Source: Treponema sp. (GTDB lineage Bacteria; Spirochaetota; Spirochaetia; Treponematales; Treponemataceae). From it: a stretch of DNA of 64,000 nt. A program made the translations under genes and the position numbers. Position 1 is the first letter of the stretch. Each line of letters opens with the position of its first letter. Below, piece after piece: positions 49,481 through 57,481 of this stretch. Below the pieces are notes generated by a model. That model saw only the letters and a program-made list of their open reading frames with translations. It did no database searches and had not been told where the DNA came from. Location of the stretch: positions 186,001 through 250,000 of the forward strand of contig JAFUTH010000005.1 in NCBI GenBank assembly GCA_017484285.1, read 5' to 3'.

Positions 49481-49527
49481 TGACACAATACTATCTATTT
49501 TGACAAAAACAGTCAATGTGTCAAAAT
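49481..49527 (-). promoter_or_regulatory. Promoter with palindromic operator for fabV
   Basis: On the minus strand TTGACT (49511-49516) and TAGTAT (49488-49493) are spaced 17 bp. ATTTTGACA (49497-49505) and TGTCAAAAT (49519-49527) make a perfect 9-bp inverted repeat over the -35 and spacer. TGACACA (49481-49487) and TGTGTCA (49517-49523) form a second, wider pair. Such layout suggests repression at the promoter. Confidence 0.6.
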
Positions 49528-49554
49528 AAAATGGAACGTGGGCGATTTTCTGCC

Positions 49555-50283
49555 TTACAGATTGTTTACCGTAATGACCAAATCGTTTTTATCGACATTG
49601 ATTGTGTATTTGAAATCTTTTTCTTCACGAGAGATTATCTTGATGTAGTGGAACAGATTGTATTTCTGACCTTTTGCAGTCGTAGAGAATGTCTGTGAAG
49701 ACTTCGGTCCTTTTAAGATTGCGACCGTGCCAGACATGTCTTCCTCTGACTCATCGTTGTAAACAAGCACGCGGAATGAAGCCGCAGAGCGCAAATTCTC
49801 GCCAGCGACGATACGGAGATTGTCTGTAAATGTCGGCAACAATGTCGTGTCGAATACTTTGAAGTGAGACTCGTCGATTTCTTTGTCGTCATAGAACCAC
49901 ACGTTCAAATCGTTGTGATCTTTTGTGTAGCTGTAGCGGAACGGATTGTCAGAATTTGCTTTGACTGCGACGTATTTGTAATTTGCGAGCTTAACCAATT
50001 TTTTGTTCGCCGATTTGATGGTCAGCGTGTCGCCCAAATCTTTGAGAAGACCTTTTCCGAAAATAATCCAGCCGCTTGAGCCTTCGTCGTAGACAAAAAC
50101 CGTGACGTCAAAATTCGCGGCAGAAGATGAAACATTCGTGACTTTTACGTTGTCTTTCATGTTTCCAGAAAGTTTTGTTGTGTCGATGACGAGTGCTGTT
50201 TCATCGTTGAATGCCGGTGCATCGGCAAAACAAAATCCTGCAAGTGCGAGACCTGCGACCAAAAGGGTGATAATTTTTTTCAT
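49555..50283 (-). CDS. Secreted protein of unknown function
   Basis: 242 residues with a Sec signal (LVAGLALAGFCFADAPA). The mature part is beta-rich and repeats short strands (VFVYDEGSSGWIIFGKG, YKYVAVKANSDNPFRYSYTK), perhaps two Ig-like halves (about 25-120 and 125-240). No known motif. Good ribosome site (AAGGAGTTAG). It lies between the KS operon and fabV on the same strand, 52 bp after the KS gene ends, so it may be expressed with that operon. Periplasmic or surface location likely. Confidence 0.65.
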   Translation of the reverse strand: MKKIITLLVAGLALAGFCFADAPAFNDETALVIDTTKLSGNMKDNVKVTNVSSSAANFDVTVFVYDEGSSGWIIFGKGLLKDLGDTLTIKSANKKLVKLANYKYVAVKANSDNPFRYSYTKDHNDLNVWFYDDKEIDESHFKVFDTTLLPTFTDNLRIVAGENLRSAASFRVLVYNDESEEDMSGTVAILKGPKSSQTFSTTAKGQKYNLFHYIKIISREEKDFKYTINVDKNDLVITVNNL

Positions 50284-50335
50284 TTCCTAACTCCTTGTGA
50301 AAAAAATGTGTTTTTCTGAATTGTAACTCAGAATC

Positions 50336-51568
50336 TTAAATTTTCTTGAAAATTAAGCTTGTGTTTATGCCGCCGAACGCGAAATTATTGTTCATGACAT
50401 ATTCGCATTCGAGGGTGCGCCCGGCGCCCGTGATGTAGTCGAGCGGAGCGCATTCGGGGTCGAGTTCTTTGAGATTCAGATTCGGCAAGAACCAGCCTTC
50501 GTTCATCATGTGAATCGTGAGCCAACTTTCGATTGCGCCGCATGCGCCGAGCGTGTGACCAATGTAATTTTTGACAGTCGAGACGGGAACTGCGCGCTTA
50601 AAAACATCATAAGTGGCGCCCGTTTCCGTGACATCGCCCGCGGTTGTGCCCGTGCCGTGCGTGTTGATGTAGCCGATTTGCTCGGGAGAAAGCCCTGCGT
50701 CGTCGAGCGCGAGCTGGAGTGCGTGCGCAATGGTCGGGCGGTTGGGCGAAGTGATGTGCGTGCCGTCGGTGGTTGTGCCGAATCCCACGATTTCCGCATA
50801 GATTTTTGCCCCGCGTGCCTTTGCGTGCTCGTATTCTTCGAGGAAAAGCGTTCCTGCGCCCTCACCTAAAACCAAGCCGTCGCGGTTTTTGTCGTACGCG
50901 CTCGGAGTGAGTTCGGGCGTGCTGTTCTTTGTGGAAGTTGAAAAGAGCGTGTCGAATGTCGCCGTGTCCATCGTACAGAATTCTTCCGCGCCGCCTGCAA
51001 TCATCATGTCCTGCTTGCCGTATTTGATTGCTTCATAAGCATAGCCGATTGACTGGCTTCCCGAGGTGCATGCCGTGTTCGTGGTGATGATTCGCCCCGT
51101 AAGATGATAGTAGACTTCAAGATTGCACGCACAGGTCTGCGGCATTGCCTTAATGTAGGTGGTTGAACCGACCTTGCTCGTGTCGTTCGTGACGAGCATT
51201 GAGTACATTTCCATGAGCGGGTCGACGCTTCCGATTGAAGAGCCGTACGCGATTCCGCACATGCCCTGCGTGAGTTCTTCGCTTCCGAGCATGTTCGCGT
51301 CTTCGAGGGCGGCATCTGTTGCCACGAGAGCCATTTGTGCCACGCGCCCCATGCCGCGGATTGCCTTGCGCGAGTATTTGTTTTTGTCGATTTCAAAGTC
51401 AACGGGGCAGCACAAGCGTGTGTTCATGAGCGGATATTTTTCATCCCACTCGTGCATATATTTGACGAAATTCTTTTTTGCCTTGAGATTTTTGAGGACT
51501 GTGCTCCAGTCATTTCCGAGCGCACTGATGATTCCGCCGCCCGTGACGACAACTCTTCTGTTTTGCAT
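50336..51568 (-). CDS. Beta-ketoacyl-ACP synthase II-like, ApeR-like
   Basis: 410 residues, complete ketosynthase: nucleophile Cys in TTNTACTSGSQ, the two catalytic His in NTHGTGTTAGD and NYIGHTLGACG, and the final NNFAFGGINTSLIF. It condenses malonyl-ACP with an acyl-ACP. It is last in a minus-strand operon DUF3261-KS-DH-KR-KS, the order I recall for the core of aryl-polyene clusters, where this would be the second ketosynthase. Its start overlaps the stop of the ketoreductase gene by 1 base. No acyl carrier protein gene is near. Confidence 0.88.
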   Translation of the reverse strand: MQNRRVVVTGGGIISALGNDWSTVLKNLKAKKNFVKYMHEWDEKYPLMNTRLCCPVDFEIDKNKYSRKAIRGMGRVAQMALVATDAALEDANMLGSEELTQGMCGIAYGSSIGSVDPLMEMYSMLVTNDTSKVGSTTYIKAMPQTCACNLEVYYHLTGRIITTNTACTSGSQSIGYAYEAIKYGKQDMMIAGGAEEFCTMDTATFDTLFSTSTKNSTPELTPSAYDKNRDGLVLGEGAGTLFLEEYEHAKARGAKIYAEIVGFGTTTDGTHITSPNRPTIAHALQLALDDAGLSPEQIGYINTHGTGTTAGDVTETGATYDVFKRAVPVSTVKNYIGHTLGACGAIESWLTIHMMNEGWFLPNLNLKELDPECAPLDYITGAGRTLECEYVMNNNFAFGGINTSLIFKKI

Positions 51569-52305
51569 TAAATAATTCCTCCGTTCACGCCGATAACCTG
51601 CCGTGTGATGTAGCTTGCGCCTTCGCTGAGCAGATACACCGCAAGCGACGCAACTTCTTCGCTCTTTCCCGCGCGCCCCATCGGAATGGTGGGCAAAATG
51701 TGCTCCACCGGCGCGTCTTTAATCATGTCGGTTTCGATAAAGCCCGGCGCAATGCAGTTCACCGTGATTTTGCGGCTCGCAAGCTCTACGGCGAGTGCCT
51801 TTGTTGCTCCGATGATTCCCGCCTTGCTCGCGCTGTAATTCACCTGCCCGCGGTTTCCGATGACGCCCGAAACGCTCGCAATCGTAATGACGCGCCCGCG
51901 CTTTTTTCGGCAGAGCGGCATGACGAGCGGTTTTAAGACATTATAGAATCCGTCGAGATTTGTGTGAATAACATCGTCCCAGTTTTCGTCAGTCAGCGCC
52001 GGAAATGCGTTGTCGCGGCAAATTCCCGCGTTCAAAACAATTCCCCAGAACGCGCCGTTTTCTTCGCTCCATGCTTCGAGTTTTGTGCGGCAGTCTTCGC
52101 GGTCAGAAATGTTGAATTGCAAAAGCGAGCACTTTCCGCCCGAAGCTTCAATTTCTGATTTGAGACTTTCCGCCTTTTCCTTTCCGTTATTGTAATGCGC
52201 TACGATTTCATAGCCTGCCTGCGCCGCCGCAAGCGCGATTGCCCGTCCGATTCCGCCAGAAGAACCCGTGACAAGCACTTTTTTTTCAGAATTCTCATTT
52301 GTCAT
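51568..52305 (-). CDS. 3-oxoacyl-ACP reductase-like SDR (FabG/ApeQ-like)
   Basis: 245 residues with the SDR cofactor motif VTGSSGGIGRAIALAAAQAG, NAG (LNAGICRDN), catalytic Ser in ASVSGVIGN and YSASKAG (Tyr-x3-Lys). It reduces the beta-ketoacyl intermediate with NADPH. It is between the dehydratase and the last ketosynthase; the dehydratase stop lies 61 bp upstream of its start, a gap filled mostly by a type-B repeat. Strong ribosome site (GGAGGTAATT). Confidence 0.88.
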   Translation of the reverse strand: MTNENSEKKVLVTGSSGGIGRAIALAAAQAGYEIVAHYNNGKEKAESLKSEIEASGGKCSLLQFNISDREDCRTKLEAWSEENGAFWGIVLNAGICRDNAFPALTDENWDDVIHTNLDGFYNVLKPLVMPLCRKKRGRVITIASVSGVIGNRGQVNYSASKAGIIGATKALAVELASRKITVNCIAPGFIETDMIKDAPVEHILPTIPMGRAGKSEEVASLAVYLLSEGASYITRQVIGVNGGII

Positions 52306-52324
52306 AAATTACCTCCTTCTTCCG

Positions 52325-52398
52325 CCTTCGCAGCATAGCTGCTCGGAGACTCGCTCAAAACTCGTCTCACGAGTTTTGCCCCTTCGGGTCGCTCCCTA
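52325..52398 (+). repeat. Type-B hairpin repeat, copy 4, overlapping a gene end
   Basis: CCTTCGCAGCATAGCTGCTC, GGAGACTCGCTC, the hairpin AAAACTCGTctcACGAGTTTT, CCCCTTCGGG and TCGCTCCCTA follow in the order of the other copies. The dehydratase's last ~10 codons and its stop (52367-52369) lie inside it, and the rest fills the gap before the ketoreductase. Confidence 0.82.
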
Positions 52399-52825
52399 CC
52401 TCCATGACAGTCAATTTTCCGCTGCCAGCAGCTTTATCGTTTACGAAAAGTTCCGCGCGGAAGGAATACACCTTGTCCACGGCGGCTTCGCGCACGGCTT
52501 TTGCCCGCACAACATCGCCAGAAGCAAGCGAATCAAAATCAAAATGAAGATTCGACACGCTTAAAATAAAGCCCATGTTCGGCGGAAGCTGATTTTCGCG
52601 CGCGTACAAGCCCGTAAGCGCCGAGACCGTCTGCGCGATGATTTCAAAGCACGCATAATTCGGCACACCATCAAGATTTTTGTCATAGAACATAAAACTC
52701 TCAGTGATTTTCGTTTCGCTTTCGATAGTCCAGTCGTTCGCCTGAGCTTCGGTGATTCGGTCAATGATAAACATTTTGCCCTTATGTGGCACGAGCGTCG
52801 CCAATTCTTCGTGTTCGATTTTCAT
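52367..52825 (-). CDS. Hotdog-fold 3-hydroxyacyl-ACP dehydratase (ApeP-like)
   Basis: 152 residues of the hotdog fold. ATLVPHKGKMFIIDRITEA is the ApeP/FabZ-like N terminus and PNYACFEIIAQTVSALTGLY the central helix with its Glu. It should dehydrate the hydroxyacyl chain made by the neighbouring ketoreductase. The natural protein probably ends near GKLTVMEV; the last residues GSDPKGQNS are encoded by a type-B repeat that also supplies the stop. It starts 1 bp after the first ketosynthase gene ends. Catalytic capacity should be unaffected by the tail. Confidence 0.82.
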   Translation of the reverse strand: MKIEHEELATLVPHKGKMFIIDRITEAQANDWTIESETKITESFMFYDKNLDGVPNYACFEIIAQTVSALTGLYARENQLPPNMGFILSVSNLHFDFDSLASGDVVRAKAVREAAVDKVYSFRAELFVNDKAAGSGKLTVMEVGSDPKGQNS

Positions 52826-52826
52826 G

Positions 52827-54050
52827 CTATTCCTTCCTCACAATCAAGCTCGCGTTGCACCCGCCGAACGCAAACGAATTGCTCATGCAACAGCGGATTT
52901 CAGAATGGTGGTTGAGCGGAGTCGAAACCACTTGTTCCGCTGTCACCAAATTCAACGCGGGAATTTCTTCGTCTTGCGCGCCGTCCCATACATGAACGGG
53001 AATTTTCTGCGTTTTGAGCGCGTAAAAGCACGCGGCAAGTTCAAGGCTTCCCGCAGAGCCGAGCGTGTGCCCTGTGAGCGGCTTGGTGGAACTGCACAAA
53101 ACGCGCGGATTTTCTTCGCCAAAAACGAGCGCAACGCCCTTTCCTTCCATGCTGTCGTTTAAGTGCGTGCCCGTTCCGTGCAAATTTATGTAGTCAATTT
53201 CGGAAGGAGAAAGATGTGCGTCGCTAAGCGCGGCTTTCATCGCCTGTTCTGCGCCCGTGCCGTCAGCGAGGGGAGCGGTCATGTGGCTTGCGTCAGAGCT
53301 TTCGCCCGTTCCCGCGAGAATAATTCCCGTTTCGTCCAAGTCGTCTTTTGAAAGAACGAAAACGCTCGCTCCTTCGCCCAAATTGATTCCGTTCCTGTTT
53401 TTTGAGAACGGATTTGTTTTTTCGTGGTCAATCGCTTCAAGGCTGTCAAATCCGAGCAAAACCGTGTCGCTTGCGACATCAACGCCGCCTGCAATCACGG
53501 CATCGCACACGCCCGCGTGTATCAATTCTTTCGCTTTGATTAGTGCGCTCGCACTTGAAGAACACGCCGTTGAGAATGCGAGAGAAATTCCCTGTGCGCC
53601 GAGCCGATTTGAAGCAAAAGTCGCCACATAGTCCGCGCCCTGTGCCTTTAAATCGTAGCCTGCGGGAAATGCTCCGCTTTCAAAAAATGCCTTGTGCGCG
53701 TTGAACGAGAGAAAACTTCCGTTGTCGCACGAGCCAATGCACACGCCCACGCGTTCTGCTCCATAGCGGGCGATTGCCTTTTGAGATGCCGATTTTACCG
53801 AAGAAAGCGCGAAATCCAAAATCTGCAACACGCGCATGTCGAATTTGTCGCCCGTTGGCTTCAATAAATCGTCTGCGATTTTCCCGACATAAAACGATTT
53901 TACGCCGTTTTCGCCGACCAAACCGCATTCGACTTTTTTGATTCCGTCACGGTTTCCTTCGCTGAGATTTTTGACGAATGTGTCAGAATCACAGGAATTT
54001 CCCGCCGCGCAGATAAAGCCCGGGTTTGAAAGATAGATTTTTTCAGTCAT
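52827..54050 (-). CDS. Beta-ketoacyl-ACP synthase, ApeO-like
   Basis: 407 residues. Ketosynthase motifs are STACSSSASALI (active Cys), NLHGTGTHLND and KPLTGHTLGSAGSLE (active His), plus SNSFAFGGCNASLIV at the end. It is more divergent from FabF than the partner at 50336, especially in its N-terminal third, as is ApeO relative to ApeR. The start overlaps the DUF3261 lipoprotein stop by 4 bp (ATGA). Together with the other ketosynthase it may extend a polyene or hydroxy fatty chain. Confidence 0.85.
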   Translation of the reverse strand: MTEKIYLSNPGFICAAGNSCDSDTFVKNLSEGNRDGIKKVECGLVGENGVKSFYVGKIADDLLKPTGDKFDMRVLQILDFALSSVKSASQKAIARYGAERVGVCIGSCDNGSFLSFNAHKAFFESGAFPAGYDLKAQGADYVATFASNRLGAQGISLAFSTACSSSASALIKAKELIHAGVCDAVIAGGVDVASDTVLLGFDSLEAIDHEKTNPFSKNRNGINLGEGASVFVLSKDDLDETGIILAGTGESSDASHMTAPLADGTGAEQAMKAALSDAHLSPSEIDYINLHGTGTHLNDSMEGKGVALVFGEENPRVLCSSTKPLTGHTLGSAGSLELAACFYALKTQKIPVHVWDGAQDEEIPALNLVTAEQVVSTPLNHHSEIRCCMSNSFAFGGCNASLIVRKE

Positions 54051-54658
54051 TCCGCTTCTCCCGTCAAAGTATAGCTGTAGCCGCGCAATGTGTTCTCGTA
54101 GTGAATCGATTGCAGTTTTTCTTTGCCATTTTCACCGCGAGATGAATAGGTTTTCGTGATTTTTGAAATCGGCTTTCCTTTTTTGGTCAAAGTGCGCGTT
54201 TCTGTTGCCGTGCCGTCTGTTCCGTCCGCAATCGAGACTTCAAAATCAACGCCGATGTTTGCGAGCACCGCCTTGAGTGAATCAGCGCGGTACAAGCAAA
54301 GCTGGAAGTCCGCCACGATGTATTCCGCTTTTACATTTTGCGGAAGCACTGCCGAGTCAAAATCAAGTGCCGCGCCGTCGTAGAGCAAACTTCCCATCGT
54401 CGTGCCGAATTCATTGAAAATCGTCATTGAAAGCTGGCTTCCATCGGAAATTACGTACACATCAGCTTCAAAACTCTGCGCGCCGAATGTCATCGTCATG
54501 CGCTCCACGCCGTCAATCGCGCCGTCCATCTCACTCGGAGGCAAAAGCGCGTATTTAGAAGTGTTCGTTACATACACGGGCGCAAAATCCGATTCAAAGC
54601 GAGTCGATGCACACGAGACAAGAAGAATTGGAATCAAAACAAGAAAAAATTTTTTCAC
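54047..54658 (-). CDS. DUF3261 lipoprotein
   Basis: 203 residues: lipoprotein signal with LLVSC lipobox. ALLPPSEMDG, TFGAQSFEADVYVISDGSQL, FNEFGTTMGSLLYDGAALDF and YIVADFQLCLYRADSLKAVL follow the DUF3261 pattern (compare the ILADLQLxYWP motif). I recall DUF3261 proteins in aryl-polyene and flexirubin clusters, next to the ketosynthase, and similar to outer-membrane lipid-carrier-like proteins. It is the first gene of the five-gene operon and is divergent from the Omp85-like gene at 54721, with 62 bp between starts. Confidence 0.8.
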   Translation of the reverse strand: MKKFFLVLIPILLVSCASTRFESDFAPVYVTNTSKYALLPPSEMDGAIDGVERMTMTFGAQSFEADVYVISDGSQLSMTIFNEFGTTMGSLLYDGAALDFDSAVLPQNVKAEYIVADFQLCLYRADSLKAVLANIGVDFEVSIADGTDGTATETRTLTKKGKPISKITKTYSSRGENGKEKLQSIHYENTLRGYSYTLTGEAE

Positions 54659-54720
54659 GCCTCATGTTACCATTTTTCCGTCCTTGTGAAAATCACTCAA
54701 TTTCAATACAATTTTCATGT

Positions 54721-56019
54721 ATGAAAAAAATCTGTACGATTTTGATTTTTCTCGTTTTTTCACAGGCTCTTTTTTCACAATCTCCCGAAACGCAAGCCGA
54801 GCAAGAAGCAGAATCTTCTTCGCCCGAAATGCAAGCCGACCAAAATCTTACCGTCACGAATATTAGCTTTGTCGGTCTCAAAAAAACACGCAATTCCTAC
54901 ATTCAAACAACCGTTAAAAAATTCATAAACGAGCCGCTCACCGATGAAAATCTGCACGATTTAGAAACGGCACTCCAGCTCGAGGGACTTTTTGACGACA
55001 TTCAGATTTCAATCGCGCAAACGAGCGACACCGAAGCCGAAATTACGGTCTCCGTCAAAGAAAAAATCACGTTCATTCCGCTTCCGTTTGCGATGTATTC
55101 AAGTTCGGGCTTTATGGCGGGCGGCGTTGTAATGGACACGAACGCATTCGGGCAAAAGCACATGTTCATGCTCGGCGGATTTTTCTCAAACACCTCAAAA
55201 ACCGCGATGGCTTCCATAGCAAAAAACTCACGTGCAAAAGGAATTCCGAGCGTTTCAATCTTTCTCTCAGGCTCAAAAAGCTCGCCCGAATACGAAAATC
55301 TCGACGAAGACACGATTTTAAAATACGACGCGCTTTCTTTTAGCGCCAGTGTTTCGCTTTCAGAAAAAATCGGCGAACATTTCGCGTTCACAAACGGCTA
55401 TGGCTTCAAATACCTCGACGCGAGCGACGATTCAAAATACGAAGGGCGTTCCCCCGAATCACTCGTGTCAGGCTCTCTTTCCGTCGGCTTCGGCTATTCA
55501 AAATCAGACTGGAACGGCGTTTTTATGTCGACGAATTCGGCTTCTCTCTCCGTTGAGGCAGGGTTTACCAATCTTGATGACGAAAACTATCGCTATCCGC
55601 TCGGATTTTCGTTCGCGATTGGCGAGCAGCACCCGATTTTCAGTGAACGACTCCGCATTTATCAGCGATATTCAGGATTTTACGGACGCAAAAATCATCT
55701 TTCGAGCTTCAAAGGGCAAAGCGCAGGCTCGGTCTCGATTTTGCCGGGAAATTTCGCGACGGAACGAATTATCGGCGGAAATGCGGGGCTTGAAGTGGCA
55801 ATCGCAAAATTCAACTGGGGCATGGTCTCGCTTTATTCGGACTATCAAATCGTATACGCGCAGGATTTTGACGATGACTACCACTTTATGCACGGTCCAA
55901 ACGGCGGAGCGCGGTTCTATCTTGCAAAAATTGCATTTCCCGCGCTCGCAATGGGCGTTTCGTACAATGTGCCCAAAAACTACTGGCAATTTGCCGCCGC
56001 AATGGGCGTGAGTTTTTAA
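54721..56019 (+). CDS. Omp85/BamA-like outer membrane protein with one POTRA domain
   Basis: The ATG at 54721 gives a signal peptide (LIFLVFSQALFSQ); 433 residues. After an acidic Gln/Glu linker comes one POTRA-like domain (about residues 42-120: ISFVGLKKTRNSYIQTTV, LEGLFDDIQISIAQ), and then a beta-barrel ending in Phe (GVSF). BamA has five POTRA domains and about 800 residues, so this is a small member of the superfamily, in the size range of patatin-linked or TamA-like proteins. It is divergent from the DUF3261/KS operon and may help place its product in the outer membrane. Location supports a link, but there is no direct proof. Confidence 0.72.
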   Translation: MKKICTILIFLVFSQALFSQSPETQAEQEAESSSPEMQADQNLTVTNISFVGLKKTRNSYIQTTVKKFINEPLTDENLHDLETALQLEGLFDDIQISIAQTSDTEAEITVSVKEKITFIPLPFAMYSSSGFMAGGVVMDTNAFGQKHMFMLGGFFSNTSKTAMASIAKNSRAKGIPSVSIFLSGSKSSPEYENLDEDTILKYDALSFSASVSLSEKIGEHFAFTNGYGFKYLDASDDSKYEGRSPESLVSGSLSVGFGYSKSDWNGVFMSTNSASLSVEAGFTNLDDENYRYPLGFSFAIGEQHPIFSERLRIYQRYSGFYGRKNHLSSFKGQSAGSVSILPGNFATERIIGGNAGLEVAIAKFNWGMVSLYSDYQIVYAQDFDDDYHFMHGPNGGARFYLAKIAFPALAMGVSYNVPKNYWQFAAAMGVSF

Positions 56020-56029
56020 CGAGAAGCAG

Positions 56030-56362
56030 TTATTTTGACAACGTTTCCACAAGTTGCACCACGGCAGTCTGCTCTTTTTGGGAAAGTTTTTCCAATTGCG
56101 TGATGAGTGAGCCATATTTTTGGTATGTTTTTATTATTTCACTGTTTGTGGGCAAAGATTCATCTGAAGGCAAATCAAGCAGATACTCAATCGAGACATT
56201 CAGTGCCTTTGCAATTTTTACCGCTGTGTCCGCACTGGGAACGCTCCCCCGCTCAATGGCTTTGTGAATTGTCATTTCCTTGATATTGGCACGATACGCC
56301 AGTTCCTTACGGCTTATTCCCTGAAAATCAAGTTCATAACTCACATTTGTCCAAAAACTCAT
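56030..56362 (-). CDS. XRE-family HTH regulator
   Basis: 110 residues: SFWTNVSYELDFQGISRKEL, HTH core, then SVPSADTAVKIAKALNVSIE, the same subfamily as 4922-5236 and 30903-31178. A C-terminal Gln/Lys helix (LITQLEKLSQKEQTAVVQL) could be a dimerisation element. It is divergent from the secreted protein gene at 56495, with an operator-like array of GACT/AGTC words in the gap. The start ATG is at 56360-56362. Confidence 0.85.
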   Translation of the reverse strand: MSFWTNVSYELDFQGISRKELAYRANIKEMTIHKAIERGSVPSADTAVKIAKALNVSIEYLLDLPSDESLPTNSEIIKTYQKYGSLITQLEKLSQKEQTAVVQLVETLSK

Positions 56363-56405
56363 ATTTTAAAAATAAATACTTTCGTCGAATCACTCTTGCT
56401 TTGTT

Positions 56406-56466
56406 GGACTCAAGTCTATAAAATTAGACATAAGTCCAAAAGACTGTTCTAAAAAGACTTTGGTCT
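56406..56466. promoter_or_regulatory. Operator array between the XRE gene and a secreted-protein gene
   Basis: GGACTCAAGTCTA and TAGACATAAGTCC (56406-56437) form an inverted repeat with 11 of 13 matching pairs and a 6-base centre; AGAC-TTTG-GTCT (56455-56466) and a lone AGACT (56441-56445) add three more half-sites. No other stretch of the window has this density of one half-site word. Probable binding array for the XRE protein. Confidence 0.6.
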
Positions 56467-56494
56467 AACATTTATCAAAAAGGAGTCCCAAAAA

Positions 56495-57397
56495 ATGAAA
56501 AAGACTTTAAAAATGGTAGCGGCTGTTTTGTCAGCAATTATTCTTGAATCGGCGGTTTCCGCAGCTCCGTTGGGCGGATTGGGAAAGTCGTTGCTTGGCT
56601 CAGATGAGGCAAAACCTGCCACAGGAACGTTGCCGGCAGATGCGGAACTTTTGCCAGTCGTGTGGAATTTTCTCTATGCAAAACCGGCGGAAGGCGACAA
56701 AACGATACGTCAAATCAAAAAATTTGACAAACTTGATGTCATCAACAATGACTATGAATTCACGCAAGTCCTTATTTACAAATTTGGCTTGGGGCTTCAA
56801 GGGCAGGAATCAAAACTGAAAATCACCGGAACAGGCAATTCATTCACCGTCGAAACGTTGGACATGCGGACATACAATGTCGATAAAGACGGCAAAAAGC
56901 TCACCTCAAAAAACAGCACACGCGATACCGAGCAGAATCCAAAATCAAGCTGGACGAAGAATTCGGCAAATATCGCAAAAGAACTTGAGGAACGCGCCGC
57001 CACTCTCAAAAAAGACGGCTATGACGAATGGCTTGAAAAGGCAACCTACAATCTGACGGTGTATGCCGCGGTTGGGCGTTTTTCTGCGAACCGTCTGAAA
57101 GCAAAAAAATGGTATGGCGAGCATCCGATTGAGGGCAAAAAACTCGAAAATGTGCCCTTCTATGTCTCGAATATTGACGAGAGCAAAAAAGCGGGCTACG
57201 CGTACATGCTCAAAGGCATGTCAGTTCTGAACAAAGCCGAAGATACGCCTCTCGTGACCGTATACAGCAACAATGACGCGTACATCGATTTGAAGGACGA
57301 CCAATTCATCGAAATCTCAGGCACAATCGAAAAAGTAGATTTTTCTGGCGATTACGACAAAGACTACAAAGTAACGGCGATTGTCATCACGGAATAA
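56495..57397 (+). CDS. Secreted protein of unknown function under XRE control
   Basis: 300 residues with a Sec signal (AAVLSAIILESAVSAAP). Mature part alpha/beta, Lys-rich: FLYAKPAEGDKTIRQIKKF, LKITGTGNSFTVETLDMRTY and DEWLEKATYNLTVYAAVGRF. No known motif. Strong ribosome site (AAAGGAGTCCC) in the operator-bearing gap. The array in the gap and the adjacent XRE gene suggest tight, stress- or signal-dependent expression. Located in periplasm or at the surface. Function not deducible. Confidence 0.7.
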   Translation: MKKTLKMVAAVLSAIILESAVSAAPLGGLGKSLLGSDEAKPATGTLPADAELLPVVWNFLYAKPAEGDKTIRQIKKFDKLDVINNDYEFTQVLIYKFGLGLQGQESKLKITGTGNSFTVETLDMRTYNVDKDGKKLTSKNSTRDTEQNPKSSWTKNSANIAKELEERAATLKKDGYDEWLEKATYNLTVYAAVGRFSANRLKAKKWYGEHPIEGKKLENVPFYVSNIDESKKAGYAYMLKGMSVLNKAEDTPLVTVYSNNDAYIDLKDDQFIEISGTIEKVDFSGDYDKDYKVTAIVITE

Positions 57398-57408
57398 ATC
57401 GCGCCAAA

Positions 57409-57447
57409 GAATGGAGAAGTTCTCTCAGCAAAGGAATTTCTCCATTC
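57409..57447. terminator. Possible terminator hairpin
   Basis: GAATGGAGAA and TTCTCCATTC give a perfect 10-bp stem with a 19-base loop, 12 bp after the gene's stop. The T-tract is broken (TTCAACTTTCC), so termination may be weak. It lies between convergent genes. Confidence 0.45.
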
Positions 57448-57481
57448 TTCAACTTTCCATTTTCAAGTTTCAACTTTCCAT

